Positions 7,459-15,641 of a DNA stretch of 64,000 nt are shown here, piece by piece. The stretch's first letter is position 1; each line of letters opens with the position of its first letter. The position numbers were made by a program, and so were the translations under genes. The DNA comes from Actinoplanes solisilvae (GTDB lineage: Bacteria > Actinomycetota > Actinomycetes > Mycobacteriales > Micromonosporaceae): the NCBI RefSeq assembly GCF_003999975.1, contig NZ_RJAC01000007.1:186001-250000 (forward strand), read 5' to 3'. The notes under the pieces were generated by a model. That model was not told the origin of the DNA, searched no databases, and saw only the letters and a list, made by a program, of their open reading frames with translations.

Positions 7459-8978
7459 GGGCGCACCGGAAGCCGTACGGTGATCAACGCTCCTCCGCCC
7501 GGAGCCGCGCCCACGTCGATGCTCCCGCCGTGCCGGTCGGCCACCTGCTTGACGAGGGCCAGCCCCAGCCCACGACCGGCGGCCTTGGTCGACCACCCGC
7601 GCTGGAACGCCCGGACGGCCGACAGCCCGGGCCCGGTGTCGCCGACGCGCACCACGACCTCGCCGTCCGACTCGACCACCAGCACGGTCACCTCCCTCGG
7701 CGGCTCGGTTCCGGCCACCGCCTCCAGCGCGTTGTCGACGAGGTTGCCGACCACGGTGAGCAGATCGCGGCCGGGCAGCGGGGTGCCGCCGAGCCGTGAG
7801 GCATCGTCCACCACGAGCTGCACGCCCCGCTCGGCGGCCTGCGCCGATTTCCCGAGCAACAACGCGGCCAGGGCCGGCTCGCTGACCGCGCCCACGACCT
7901 GGTCGGTGAGCTGCTGAGCCACCTCGAGCTCGGCGGTCGCCAGGCGTACGGCCTCCTCGGTGCGGCCCAGCTCGACCATCGTCAGCACCGTGTGCAGCCG
8001 ATTCGCGGCCTCGTGGGCCTGCGAGCGCAGCGCCTCGGTGAGCCCGCGTACGGAGTCGAGCTCGCCGGTCAGCGCGCGCAGCTCGGTGTGGTCACGCAGG
8101 GTCAGCACGGTGCCGACGGTCTGGCCCTCGGAGCGGATCACCCGCTGGTTGGCGATCAGGATGCGGTCGCCGGCCAGCACCGGCTCGTCGGCCACCGGGG
8201 CCTTCGACGCGAGCAACTCCTTGATCTCGGGCGGCAGGTCGTCGCCGAGCAGCCGGCGACCCTCGTCGTTGACCAGCGTGACCTGACCGGCGCGGTCGGC
8301 CACGACCAGGCCTTCGCGCACCGAATGGAGAACCGCGTCGTGGTACTCGTACATTCTGGTCATCTCGGCCGGGCCGAGGCCGTGGGTCTGCCGACGCAGC
8401 CTGCGGCTGAGCAGCCACGAACCACACGCCGCGAGCAGCAGGGCCAGGGCGGTCGGAACGGCTACGGCCGGCGTACGGCGCAGAAGGTTCTCATTGATCG
8501 CCTCGGTCGTGATGCCGACGGACACGAGCGCGATCACCCGGCCGCCGTCACGCACCGGCACGACCGTACGGACTGACTCACCCAGCGTGCCCACGCTCGT
8601 TTCGACAACCGTGCCGCCGTCGAGCGCCTTCTGGATCGACCCGATGAAGGGATGGCCGATCAGTTCGGGTTTGGTGTGCGTGAAGCGGGTGCGGTCGGGC
8701 GCCATGACCACGATGAAGTCGGTCTCGGTGGCCAGGCGAACACTTTCGGTGTACGGCTGCAGCACCGTGGACGGATTCGGCCCACGCACCGCCTCGAGGA
8801 CCGTGGGGGAGTGCGCGACCGCCTGCGCGATGCCGATGACCTGGTCGACCGCGGCCTGCTCGGCGTCGTCGCGGGCCAGCAGCACCGCTCCAGCCGTCCC
8901 GATCGCCACCAAGGCCGTGACGACCAGCACCTGGAGGATGAAGAGCTGCCGAGCGATGCTCCCCTTTGCTATCGGCAT
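7455..8978 (-). CDS. DcuS/CitA-like sensor histidine kinase
   Basis: A 507-residue membrane sensor. TM1 is about residues 10-32 (LFILQVLVVTALVAIGTAGA). An extracytoplasmic PAS/Cache domain (33-170) contains TDFIVVMAPDRTRFTHT and GHPFIGSIQKAL, the characteristic DcuS/CitA ligand pocket region. TM2 is about 172-192. A cytoplasmic PAS (about 210-305) is followed by an H-box with His322 in SQAHEAANRLHT, a SpoOB-type dimerisation helix, and an HATPase domain with NLVDNALEA (N box), DTGPGL and GRGLGLALVKQ. The pattern R-F-T-H in the sensor domain matches dicarboxylate/citrate sensing members. Divergent from the transporter gene with 80 bp between starts. Confidence 0.9.
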   Translation of the reverse strand: MPIAKGSIARQLFILQVLVVTALVAIGTAGAVLLARDDAEQAAVDQVIGIAQAVAHSPTVLEAVRGPNPSTVLQPYTESVRLATETDFIVVMAPDRTRFTHTKPELIGHPFIGSIQKALDGGTVVETSVGTLGESVRTVVPVRDGGRVIALVSVGITTEAINENLLRRTPAVAVPTALALLLAACGSWLLSRRLRRQTHGLGPAEMTRMYEYHDAVLHSVREGLVVADRAGQVTLVNDEGRRLLGDDLPPEIKELLASKAPVADEPVLAGDRILIANQRVIRSEGQTVGTVLTLRDHTELRALTGELDSVRGLTEALRSQAHEAANRLHTVLTMVELGRTEEAVRLATAELEVAQQLTDQVVGAVSEPALAALLLGKSAQAAERGVQLVVDDASRLGGTPLPGRDLLTVVGNLVDNALEAVAGTEPPREVTVLVVESDGEVVVRVGDTGPGLSAVRAFQRGWSTKAAGRGLGLALVKQVADRHGGSIDVGAAPGGGALITVRLPVRP

Positions 8979-9058
8979 GTTTCGGTCTCGGATCTCCGCA
9001 GTAAACAGAATGAACGCAATGTCGCCCTCTATATGAGACGCAGGACACAGTCTGCGGC

Positions 9059-10417
9059 ATGGAGACCCAGAGCCCCACCCCGCGGGTCCGGCGGGACAGA
9101 ACGCACTACCTCTATCTGGCGGTGATCGTCGCAGTCGTGGCCGGCATCGCCGTCGGCTTTGCGGCTCCTGACGTCGCCAAGGAACTCAAGCCCATCGGTA
9201 CGGGCTTCGTGAACCTGATCAAGATGATGATCGCCCCGGTCATCTTCTGCACGATCGTGCTCGGCGTCGGCTCGATCCGGCAGGCGGCCAAGGTCGGTCG
9301 CGTCGGCGGTCTCGCGCTCGGCTACTTCCTCGTCATGTCGACCGCGGCGCTGGCCATCGGTCTCGTCGTCGGCAACATCGTGCACCCCGGCTCCGGCCTG
9401 CACCTGAGCGAGACCGCCGCGGCGGCCGGCCAGAAGGCGGCGGGCGGCGCGGCCGACGAGAGCCTGGCCGACTTCATCCTCGGCATCATCCCGAACAGCC
9501 TGGTGTCGGCGCTGACCGACGGCGAGGTGCTCGAGACCCTGCTGGTGGCGCTGCTGGTCGGCTTCGCCGTGCAGGCGCTCGGCCGCCGCGGCGAGCCCGT
9601 GCTCAACGCCATCTCGATCGCCCAGCGGGTCGTCTTCCGGATCCTCGCCATGATCATGTGGCTGGCCCCGATCGGCGCGTTCGGCGCGATCGCCGCCGTG
9701 GTCGGCGAGACCGGTGTGGACGCACTCAAGAGCCTGGCCCAGATCATGCTCGGTTTCTACGTGACCTGCGCGATCTTCGTCTTCGTGATCCTGGCCGCGA
9801 TCCTCTGGTTCTTCGCCCGCATGAGCATCTTCTCGCTGCTCAAGTACCTCGGCCGCGAGTTCCTGCTGATCCTGTCGACCTCGTCGTCCGAGTCGGCGCT
9901 GCCGCGGCTCATCGCCAAGATGGAGCACCTGGGCGTCAGCAAGCCGGTCGTCGGCATCACCGTCCCGACCGGATACTCGTTCAACCTCGACGGTACGGCG
10001 ATCTACCTCACGATGGCGTCGCTGTTCATCGCCGAGGCCCTGGACAAGCCGCTGAACATCGGCGAGCAGATCTCCCTGCTGGTCTTCATGATCATCGCGT
10101 CCAAGGGTGCGGCCGGCATCACCGGCGCGGGCCTGGCCACGCTGGCCGGCGGCCTGCAGAGCCACCGCCCCGAACTGGTCGACGGCGTCGGCCTGATCGT
10201 CGGCATCGACCGGTTCATGTCCGAGGCCCGCGCGCTGACCAACTTCGCCGGCAACGCCGTGGCCACCGTCCTGATCGGCACCTGGGTCGGCGAGATCGAC
10301 CGGGAGAAGACCCGCGCCGTGCTGGCCGGAGAGGACCCGTTCGACGAGAAGACCATGCTCGACGATCCGCACGCGACCGATGACGCTCCGGAACTCGTGA
10401 CGGTCACCAAAGCCTGA
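9059..10417 (+). CDS. dctA: C4-dicarboxylate:cation symporter, DctA type
   Basis: A 452-residue secondary transporter of the DAACS family with about eight helices and two re-entrant hairpins. Signature segments are the serine-rich hairpin STSSSESALPRLIAKMEHLG, PTGYSFNLDGTAIYLTMAS, and KGAAGITGAGLATLAGGL, which contribute the substrate and cation sites. It takes up succinate, fumarate or malate in characterised members; exact specificity here is inferred from the neighbouring DcuS/DcuR-like pair. Expression probably depends on that system from the 80-bp shared promoter region. A strong intrinsic terminator follows the gene. Confidence 0.9.
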   Translation: METQSPTPRVRRDRTHYLYLAVIVAVVAGIAVGFAAPDVAKELKPIGTGFVNLIKMMIAPVIFCTIVLGVGSIRQAAKVGRVGGLALGYFLVMSTAALAIGLVVGNIVHPGSGLHLSETAAAAGQKAAGGAADESLADFILGIIPNSLVSALTDGEVLETLLVALLVGFAVQALGRRGEPVLNAISIAQRVVFRILAMIMWLAPIGAFGAIAAVVGETGVDALKSLAQIMLGFYVTCAIFVFVILAAILWFFARMSIFSLLKYLGREFLLILSTSSSESALPRLIAKMEHLGVSKPVVGITVPTGYSFNLDGTAIYLTMASLFIAEALDKPLNIGEQISLLVFMIIASKGAAGITGAGLATLAGGLQSHRPELVDGVGLIVGIDRFMSEARALTNFAGNAVATVLIGTWVGEIDREKTRAVLAGEDPFDEKTMLDDPHATDDAPELVTVTKA

Positions 10418-10423
10418 CTCTCC

Positions 10424-10473
10424 GCGGCCCGGCCTTCCTCGTCCCCCCGAGAAGGCCGGGCCGCTCCCTTTTT
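10424..10473 (+). terminator. Rho-independent terminator after dctA
   Basis: A 14-bp perfect stem (10424-10437 pairing with 10451-10464, GCGGCCCGGCCTTC and its complement), a 13-nt loop and then TCCCTTTTT at 10465-10473. The T-run makes this one of the clearest intrinsic terminators in the window. Confidence 0.92.
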
Positions 10474-10502
10474 CGCGTTTTCGGGGTGAGTAGCATGTCC
10501 GG

Positions 10503-12326
10503 GTGCTGTCCCCCGGAGCCTTCCTGAACGATCGATACCACCTGACCCAGCGCATCGCCGCCGGTGGCATGGGTGAGGTCTGGCGTGGTGAGGACACGCT
10601 GCTGCACCGCCCCGTCGCGGTCAAGGTGGTGCTGCCGGGCCTCATGGCCGACCAGGAGTTCATGGCCCGCTTCCGCACCGAGGCCCGCATGATGGCCGCG
10701 CTGCGCCACCCCGGCATCGTCCAGGTCTACGACTACGGCGAGAGTGCCGCGGCCGGCGGCGGGCGCCTCGACTACCTGGTCATGGAGTTCATCGAGGGCG
10801 TCTCGCTGGCCAAGCGCATCGAGCAGGCCGGCCGCCTGAGCCCCGACGAGACGATGACCGTCGTCGCGCAGGTCGCCGACGCGCTGCAGGTGGCCCACGA
10901 GGCCGGCATCGTGCACCGCGACGTCAAACCGGCCAACCTGCTCGTACGCCCCAACGGCTCGATCGTGCTGGTCGACTTCGGTGTCGCCCGGTCGGCCGCG
11001 GGCAACGGTCTGACCGGCACGAACGTGGTGCTCGGCTCGGTCAACTACATGGCCCCCGAACAGGCCGAAGGGAAAAAGGTCACACCGGCCACCGACGTGT
11101 ACGCCCTCGGCGCCGTCGCCTACTGCTGCCTGACCGGCCGCCCGCCCTACGTCGGTGACAACCCGCTGCAGGTGATGTCACAGCTCGTGTACGGGGATCT
11201 GCCCGCTCTGCCGGGCGACGTGCCCCCGCCGGTGGCCGCCCTGGTGCTGCGGACGCTCGCCAAGGACCCGGCGCAGCGGTTCGCGAGCGCGGCCGAGCTG
11301 GCCGCCGCGGCCCGCAACCCGGGGCGCGGGGCGGCGATGCGGCCGCCTACGCAGGCGACCCGGCCCTTCCCGGGGGCGCCCTCGCAGACGTCGGGGCGGA
11401 TGCCGATTCCCGGGGGCGGCTATCCCACGGGCCGGCAGGGTTACCCGTCCGGTTCCCAGCAGGGTTACCCGTCCGGTCCCCAGCAGAATTACCCGTCCGG
11501 GCCTCAGCAGGGCTTCCCGTCCGGGCCTCATCCGATGCAGGGCACCCGGCCGATGAACGCCGCGCCGGGCGGTTACCAGCAGGGCCGGGTGCAGACCGGG
11601 GGCCCGTCGGGTGGGCGTGCGTCGGTCGGCGCGGCGGCGGCCGTCCCGCCCGCGATGGCCGAGTCCGACTACTTCGATTCCGGTCCCGAGCCCCGGTCCG
11701 GTTCCGGCGGCAACCGTCGCAGCCTCGTGATCGCGGCCGCCGTGGTGGCGGTCGTGCTCGGCATCGGCGGCATCGGCATCGCCCTGCTCAACAACGGTGA
11801 CCCGGATCAGGGCCCGTCGACCGGTGGCAACCTGGCCGCCGGGGCCGGCCCGAGCGAGCAGACCGACGACGACGCGCAACCCGCCTCCACCGGCAAGCCC
11901 ACCACCACCAAGAAGCCGAAGCCCACCACCAAGACGCCCAAGGGTGAAAATAGCCCCAGCGTCGATCCCAGCCCCTCCGAGGCCGTCAATCCGCACACGG
12001 CCGAAGAGGTCTGCGGCGCCGGCTACGAGGTGGTCGAGAAGGCCGCCCTGCGCGACGGCGGCAAGGTCGTCGGCCGTGCCTACCTGCTCCGCTCCGAGGA
12101 CGACGGTCAGGTCTGCGCGGTCACCATCAAGGCGGTCGGCGTCGGCAAGAAGACGGACATGTCGGCGTACGTCGAGGTCGACGGCAAGGACCGCCAGGAA
12201 GACTTCGGCGAGGTCGAGTTCTACGCCGGGCCGATGAAGACCGCGGCCCCCGAGGACACCTGCATCAAGTGGGGCGGCTCCATCGGCAACGCCACCTACG
12301 ACAGCCCGGGCGTCGACTGCGACTGA
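10503..12326 (+). CDS. transmembrane Ser/Thr protein kinase (PknB-like)
   Basis: A 607-residue Hanks-type kinase. Kinase domain residues 12-270: glycine loop IAAGGMGEVW, catalytic Lys41 (VAVKVV), HRD at 138-140 within VHRDVKPANLL, DFG at 158-160, activation-loop/APE motif NYMAPEQAEG. A juxtamembrane region rich in Pro/Gly/Gln contains four near-perfect octapeptide repeats of GYPSGPQQ type. One transmembrane helix lies at about 408-430. A Thr/Pro/Lys-rich linker and an external domain of about 110 residues with paired cysteines (EEVCGAGYEVV, DGQVCAVTI, EDTCIKWG, GVDCD) follow, replacing the PASTA repeats of PknB. Start GTG 10503. Monocistronic, flanked by terminators on both sides. Signal sensed by the external domain is unknown. 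Confidence 0.9.
   Translation: MLSPGAFLNDRYHLTQRIAAGGMGEVWRGEDTLLHRPVAVKVVLPGLMADQEFMARFRTEARMMAALRHPGIVQVYDYGESAAAGGGRLDYLVMEFIEGVSLAKRIEQAGRLSPDETMTVVAQVADALQVAHEAGIVHRDVKPANLLVRPNGSIVLVDFGVARSAAGNGLTGTNVVLGSVNYMAPEQAEGKKVTPATDVYALGAVAYCCLTGRPPYVGDNPLQVMSQLVYGDLPALPGDVPPPVAALVLRTLAKDPAQRFASAAELAAAARNPGRGAAMRPPTQATRPFPGAPSQTSGRMPIPGGGYPTGRQGYPSGSQQGYPSGPQQNYPSGPQQGFPSGPHPMQGTRPMNAAPGGYQQGRVQTGGPSGGRASVGAAAAVPPAMAESDYFDSGPEPRSGSGGNRRSLVIAAAVVAVVLGIGGIGIALLNNGDPDQGPSTGGNLAAGAGPSEQTDDDAQPASTGKPTTTKKPKPTTKTPKGENSPSVDPSPSEAVNPHTAEEVCGAGYEVVEKAALRDGGKVVGRAYLLRSEDDGQVCAVTIKAVGVGKKTDMSAYVEVDGKDRQEDFGEVEFYAGPMKTAAPEDTCIKWGGSIGNATYDSPGVDCD
11436..11531 (+). repeat. four 24-bp in-frame tandem repeats in the kinase gene
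   Basis: Four consecutive 24-bp units starting with CAGGGTTACCCGTCCGG (11436, 11460, 11484, 11508) encode an (Q)GYPSGPQ-type octapeptide in the cytoplasmic juxtamembrane linker. Copies diverge at a few positions. In-frame length changes would alter only linker length. Confidence 0.85.
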
Positions 12327-12333
12327 CCCGCTC

Positions 12334-12364
12334 GAAGGCGGCAACCGGCTCGGTTGCCGCCTTC
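12334..12364. terminator. hairpin terminator between kinase and secreted-protein genes
   Basis: A perfect 13-bp stem (12334-12346 GAAGGCGGCAACC with 12352-12364) and a 5-nt loop lie between two convergent genes. No long T-run on either strand, so it is a G/C-rich bidirectional hairpin of the kind common in actinobacteria. Confidence 0.75.
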
Positions 12365-12373
12365 TGCTCGTGC

Positions 12374-13132
12374 TCAGAAGAGGCGGACCGCGGACATCTT
12401 GTTGTTGAAGTTCTGCGGCAGGGAACTCATCGTGCGGTTCCAGAAGAACTTCGCGCCGTCGGTGCAGTTCTTGTTGACGCAGAAGAACCCGGCCTGCTGA
12501 CCCGCCTGGCCGCCCTGGATGTGGAACGACGACACCCGGTTGTCCCAGGTGCCACCGCTGACCCGGGGCAGCTTCTTCAGGTCGGAGATGAAGTCGCCCG
12601 GGGCGAGCATGAACGATTCGCCGGTGCGGTTGCTGCGGTCGAAGAACGTTCCGGCCACGGCCTCGCGGGCCAGCGCGAACCGCATCCCGCCGTCGCCTTC
12701 GTCGTCGCCCTCGCCTTCGTCGTCGCCCTCGTCCGATCCGTCGTCGGAGCCGTCGTCGCCGTTGTTCGAGTCGTCGTCAGGGCACATGCGGATGCACTCG
12801 TCGGTGGGCTCGTCCGGCTCTTGCGGCTCCTCGGTCTGGTCGGTCGCGTCGTTGCCGCCGTCCACGCTGAGCAGATCGCTCTCGCTGCTGAAGCTCAATC
12901 CGTACGTGGAACTCTGGTAGTCGGCGAAGGCGCTGAAGTCGTCGAAGCCCCGCGCCGCCCCGTTCGGCGTCTGGACGATGTAGATGTCGTCATTGACGTC
13001 GATGTTCTCCAGTGGCACGCACCTTCCGTCCATCTGCACGCAGGGGAGGCCGGACGGCGCGGCGAACGCGGGAGCGGCGACGCCGAGGCTGAGTAGGGTC
13101 GCCGAGGCGAGAACTGCCATGCTTCTTTTCAT
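12374..13132 (-). CDS. secreted acidic protein with crystallin-like/I36-inhibitor-like C-terminus
   Basis: A 252-residue Sec-exported protein. The signal peptide is residues 1-24 (MKRSMAVLASATLLSLGVAA ending in AFA). The mature part begins with a short Cys pair domain (LPCVQMDGRCVPLENI), passes through an extremely acidic Asp/Glu/Gly/Ser segment (about 115-150, DDGSDDGSDEGDDEGEGDD), possibly calcium-binding, and ends in a beta-rich region (RTGESFMLAPGDFISDL, WDNRVSSFHIQGG, FFCVNKNCTDG). The C-terminal motif pattern recalls beta/gamma-crystallin-like or peptidase inhibitor I36 domains, where a G-x-SF / L-x-W-N-D-x-SS pattern recurs. Start ATG 13132 fits the signal peptide and follows a GGAAGG site. 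Function unknown. Confidence 0.75.
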   Translation of the reverse strand: MKRSMAVLASATLLSLGVAAPAFAAPSGLPCVQMDGRCVPLENIDVNDDIYIVQTPNGAARGFDDFSAFADYQSSTYGLSFSSESDLLSVDGGNDATDQTEEPQEPDEPTDECIRMCPDDDSNNGDDGSDDGSDEGDDEGEGDDEGDGGMRFALAREAVAGTFFDRSNRTGESFMLAPGDFISDLKKLPRVSGGTWDNRVSSFHIQGGQAGQQAGFFCVNKNCTDGAKFFWNRTMSSLPQNFNNKMSAVRLF

Positions 13133-13357
13133 TGTGTGACCTTCCAGAGGACAGCACTGTCCCCACCGGGGCGTCCGGTGCTGAGGTTTGACGAGAGGCC
13201 GTCGAGGCTTGCCGGTCAATTAAGGCACATGCCAAGACCAGGCAGGATGCCTTTGCCTAACCAGTTCACCCGGCTTTAAACATCAGACTCGAAAATGTTT
13301 TAGCCGGTTTTTCCGTTCCCGGGCCGGTGCCGCCGACCGGTGGAATGATTGCTTGCT

Positions 13358-13804
13358 GTGCTGCAAAGTTTACGTTTCGTCGCGGCCGGGGCGGCCGATC
13401 TCAAGATGGGCCATCTCCTCAACATCGAGGAGACCTACAACGCCACGTGCGGACAGCACACGTTCCGCTGGGTCTACCCCATCCAGCACACGACGCACGA
13501 CCTGACGGCCACCCCGGCGTACGAAGCCGGCGAGCTGACCGGCTTCCGGGTTGCCAGGGGGCTCACGGCGGCGTCGTCGCGGCGAATGCCCCCGATGCTC
13601 GGTGACGACTGCTCGCGGGAGGCGGGACAACCGGCCGGCTCAAAGGTCGACGCCATCTGCTTCGAGTCGTCGACCACGTCCTGGGGTCTGCGTATGCGTT
13701 CCGGTAACGCGTCTCATTACGTCGAGCTGCGCCGAGAGCCGTCACCGCCGCGGCCCGAGCCCCCGTCCAAATATTCGCCGCCCGACTGCCCGGTCCCGGC
13801 CTGA
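13358..13804 (+). CDS. hypothetical protein, uncertain reading frame
   Basis: Open frame from GTG 13358 (or ATG 13406) to 13804, up to 148 residues. The middle contains MGHLLNIEETYNATCGQHTF and WVYPIQHTTHD, which look protein-like, and a Pro-rich end (PSPPRPEPPSKYSPP). Three cysteines are spread over the middle. The first codons include a TTA leucine codon, rare in this genome, which argues for the later start. No signal peptide, family or good ribosome-binding site was recognised. It may be a decaying gene. Confidence 0.35.
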   Translation: MLQSLRFVAAGAADLKMGHLLNIEETYNATCGQHTFRWVYPIQHTTHDLTATPAYEAGELTGFRVARGLTAASSRRMPPMLGDDCSREAGQPAGSKVDAICFESSTTSWGLRMRSGNASHYVELRREPSPPRPEPPSKYSPPDCPVPA

Positions 13805-13820
13805 GCGGTGCGCCCGGGGT

Positions 13821-13918
13821 TCGGGTCGTTCCGGCCTTTCACGTCGGCTTGCCTGGGGGCTCGGGTCTTCCGGCCTTCCGGGTCAGCTTGCCGGGTCTTG
13901 GGTCCTTCCGGCTGCTCG
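13821..13918. repeat. imperfect ~38-bp tandem repeat, 2.5 copies
   Basis: Units begin at 13821, 13861 and 13899 with TCGGGTCNTTCCGGCCTT-type sequence and continue with GTCRGCTTGCC. They lie between the hypothetical gene and the 3' end of the MFS gene and do not belong to a convincing ORF. Confidence 0.6.
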
Positions 13919-13949
13919 TGCTGGCGTGATCCGAGGCCCGGGTCGCTTG

Positions 13950-15284
13950 CTACGGCCGGGAACCTGCCGCTTGTTCTCGCGGCCCGCGGCGGCTCGTCAC
14001 GGCCACGGCCCCGGCGGTAACGGCGAGCAGCGTCCCGCCGGAAAAGAAGCCCACCCCTGCGCCCCACGCCTCGGCGACGATCCCGGCGATAGCGGCGCCG
14101 GCTGCGCTGCCCGCGTTGGTCGCAACGTTCACCCAGGTACCGGCCTCGGTGGCGAAGCACTCACCGGCCAGGTCGTCGGCAGCCAGATAGGCGACGACGT
14201 AGACCGGGGCCAGCGCCGTCCCGGTCACGCACAGCACCAGACCGAGCACCACCAGACCCGAAGTCACCGACGCGGCACTCAGCCCCACCGCGAGCGCGCC
14301 GACCAGCATTCCGAGCTGCCGACGGCGATTCGGGCCGAAGTCGCGCCGGGACCAGAACAGTCCACCTGCGACACTGCCCAGGGCGAGGGCCGCCTCCAGC
14401 AGTCCGGCCGCTCCGGGCTTGCCGTGGTCCTGAGCCGTGACGGCCAAGCAGGTGTACGCCACACTCGTCCCCGCCCCGACGGCCAGTATGACGGCAAGCA
14501 GCCCCCGCAGCCCGCCGGATCGCAACGCCCCCGCACCGAACAGCCCCGCCATTGGGCCTCCGCGCGCGGGCTCGCCCGGGATAGCTGGTTCGGCCGGGAT
14601 GGCGCGCTCGGCCGGGATGGTGGGCTCGGCCGGTATGGCGGGGACGCCCCCGTTTGCCTGTTCGCCTCTCACCGGCCGCCCTCCCATTCGCTCGCGTTGG
14701 AGGGCGACGGGTGTGGTCACCATGCCGAGCGTGCCGACCAGCAGCAGAGCCGCGGTGAGCACGAGCGCCCAGCGCGCCGGCCCGGCGGCGACCAATAGTC
14801 CGGCGATGAGCGGACCGACCAGATACAGCGTCTCCTCCACGACCGAGTCCAGGCCGTATGCCCGGGGCTTGAGAGACGTGCCAGCCGTGAGCCGGCGCCA
14901 GTTGGCCCGCATCGCCGGCCCCAGCGGCGGCGCAGCGAGCCCGGCCACCGTGATCAGCCCGACCAGCACGACCGGCTCGACGGCCATCGCCGCAGCGACA
15001 AGGGCTGAAGCGCACACCAATGCTTGTGGAGGCAACACCACCCGCTGGCTGTATCGCTCGGCGAGACGGGCCTTGGCGGGCATGGTGATCGCGGTGACAC
15101 CAAACCCGGCCGCCGCGAGACCGGCAGTCGCGAACGAACCAGAGGCTTGCTGAACAGTGAACAGAGAGGCAAGCGGAAAGAGACCGTAGGCAAGACGGCC
15201 ACCGATGGCTGGCACAAATGTGCGCAGCGCGAACGGCAACTCGAAGACAGCACGGTAACTTCCCACGCCGACAGCACGGGGCAT
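13950..15284 (-). CDS. MFS transporter
   Basis: A 444-residue major facilitator with 12 predicted hydrophobic helices (for example LVCASALVAAAMAV, VVLVGLITVAGLAAPPLGPA, RWALVLTAALLLVGTLGMV). The central cytoplasmic loop (about 205-240) contains tandem IPAEP/IPAER pentapeptides from an 18-bp DNA repeat around 14570-14650. The RANWRRLTAG and VEETLYLVGPLIAGLLVA segments resemble uncharacterised actinobacterial MFS proteins of the drug/amino-acid exporter type. Start ATG 15284 is preferred; a GTG 18 bp upstream (15302) is possible. It is divergent from a TetR remnant, suggesting the exporter has lost its repressor. Confidence 0.8.
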   Translation of the reverse strand: MPRAVGVGSYRAVFELPFALRTFVPAIGGRLAYGLFPLASLFTVQQASGSFATAGLAAAGFGVTAITMPAKARLAERYSQRVVLPPQALVCASALVAAAMAVEPVVLVGLITVAGLAAPPLGPAMRANWRRLTAGTSLKPRAYGLDSVVEETLYLVGPLIAGLLVAAGPARWALVLTAALLLVGTLGMVTTPVALQRERMGGRPVRGEQANGGVPAIPAEPTIPAERAIPAEPAIPGEPARGGPMAGLFGAGALRSGGLRGLLAVILAVGAGTSVAYTCLAVTAQDHGKPGAAGLLEAALALGSVAGGLFWSRRDFGPNRRRQLGMLVGALAVGLSAASVTSGLVVLGLVLCVTGTALAPVYVVAYLAADDLAGECFATEAGTWVNVATNAGSAAGAAIAGIVAEAWGAGVGFFSGGTLLAVTAGAVAVTSRRGPREQAAGSRP

Positions 15285-15555
15285 GAAAGAACTCCTCGAC
15301 ACGAAGCAACCGGGAACGGGGGAAGAGCCCGTTCGCTACGGCGGTGTCGAAGTCATGCCGGGACCCTACCCAATGCCCGACGCGGGCGCGCCCCTGCTCG
15401 AGGCGGCCCAGCAGTCCGGGGAGGTCCGCCGCGACTTCACCATCGACGACCTGCTGCGCCTGGCCTTCGCCATAGCCTCCGGCGACTTCCCCCGAGCCAC
15501 CCAACGAGACCACGTGCTGGGCGTAGCCCTGGACGGCCTGACAGTCACCCGCTGA
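15283..15555 (+). pseudogene. C-terminal remnant of a TetR-family regulator
   Basis: A 90-codon frame whose last 60 codons encode LLEAAQQSGEVRRDFTIDDL, LLRLAFAIASGDFPRATQRD and VLGVALDGL, the standard C-terminal ligand-domain ending of TetR proteins (L-x-x-A-x-x-x-G-x-v-R-x-D ... L-x-G). The N-terminal HTH and most of the ligand domain are absent; upstream sequence is the divergent MFS gene. The ATG at 15283 is probably accidental. Position next to an MFS exporter suggests it is what remains of that transporter's repressor. Confidence 0.55.
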
Positions 15556-15641
15556 ACATCACGAGCGACGCCCCAACGCGTGCGGCGCCGTCATACCGAT
15601 GCCGTGGCCCCGCGAGCATCACCCTTGATGACGCGGGAGCA

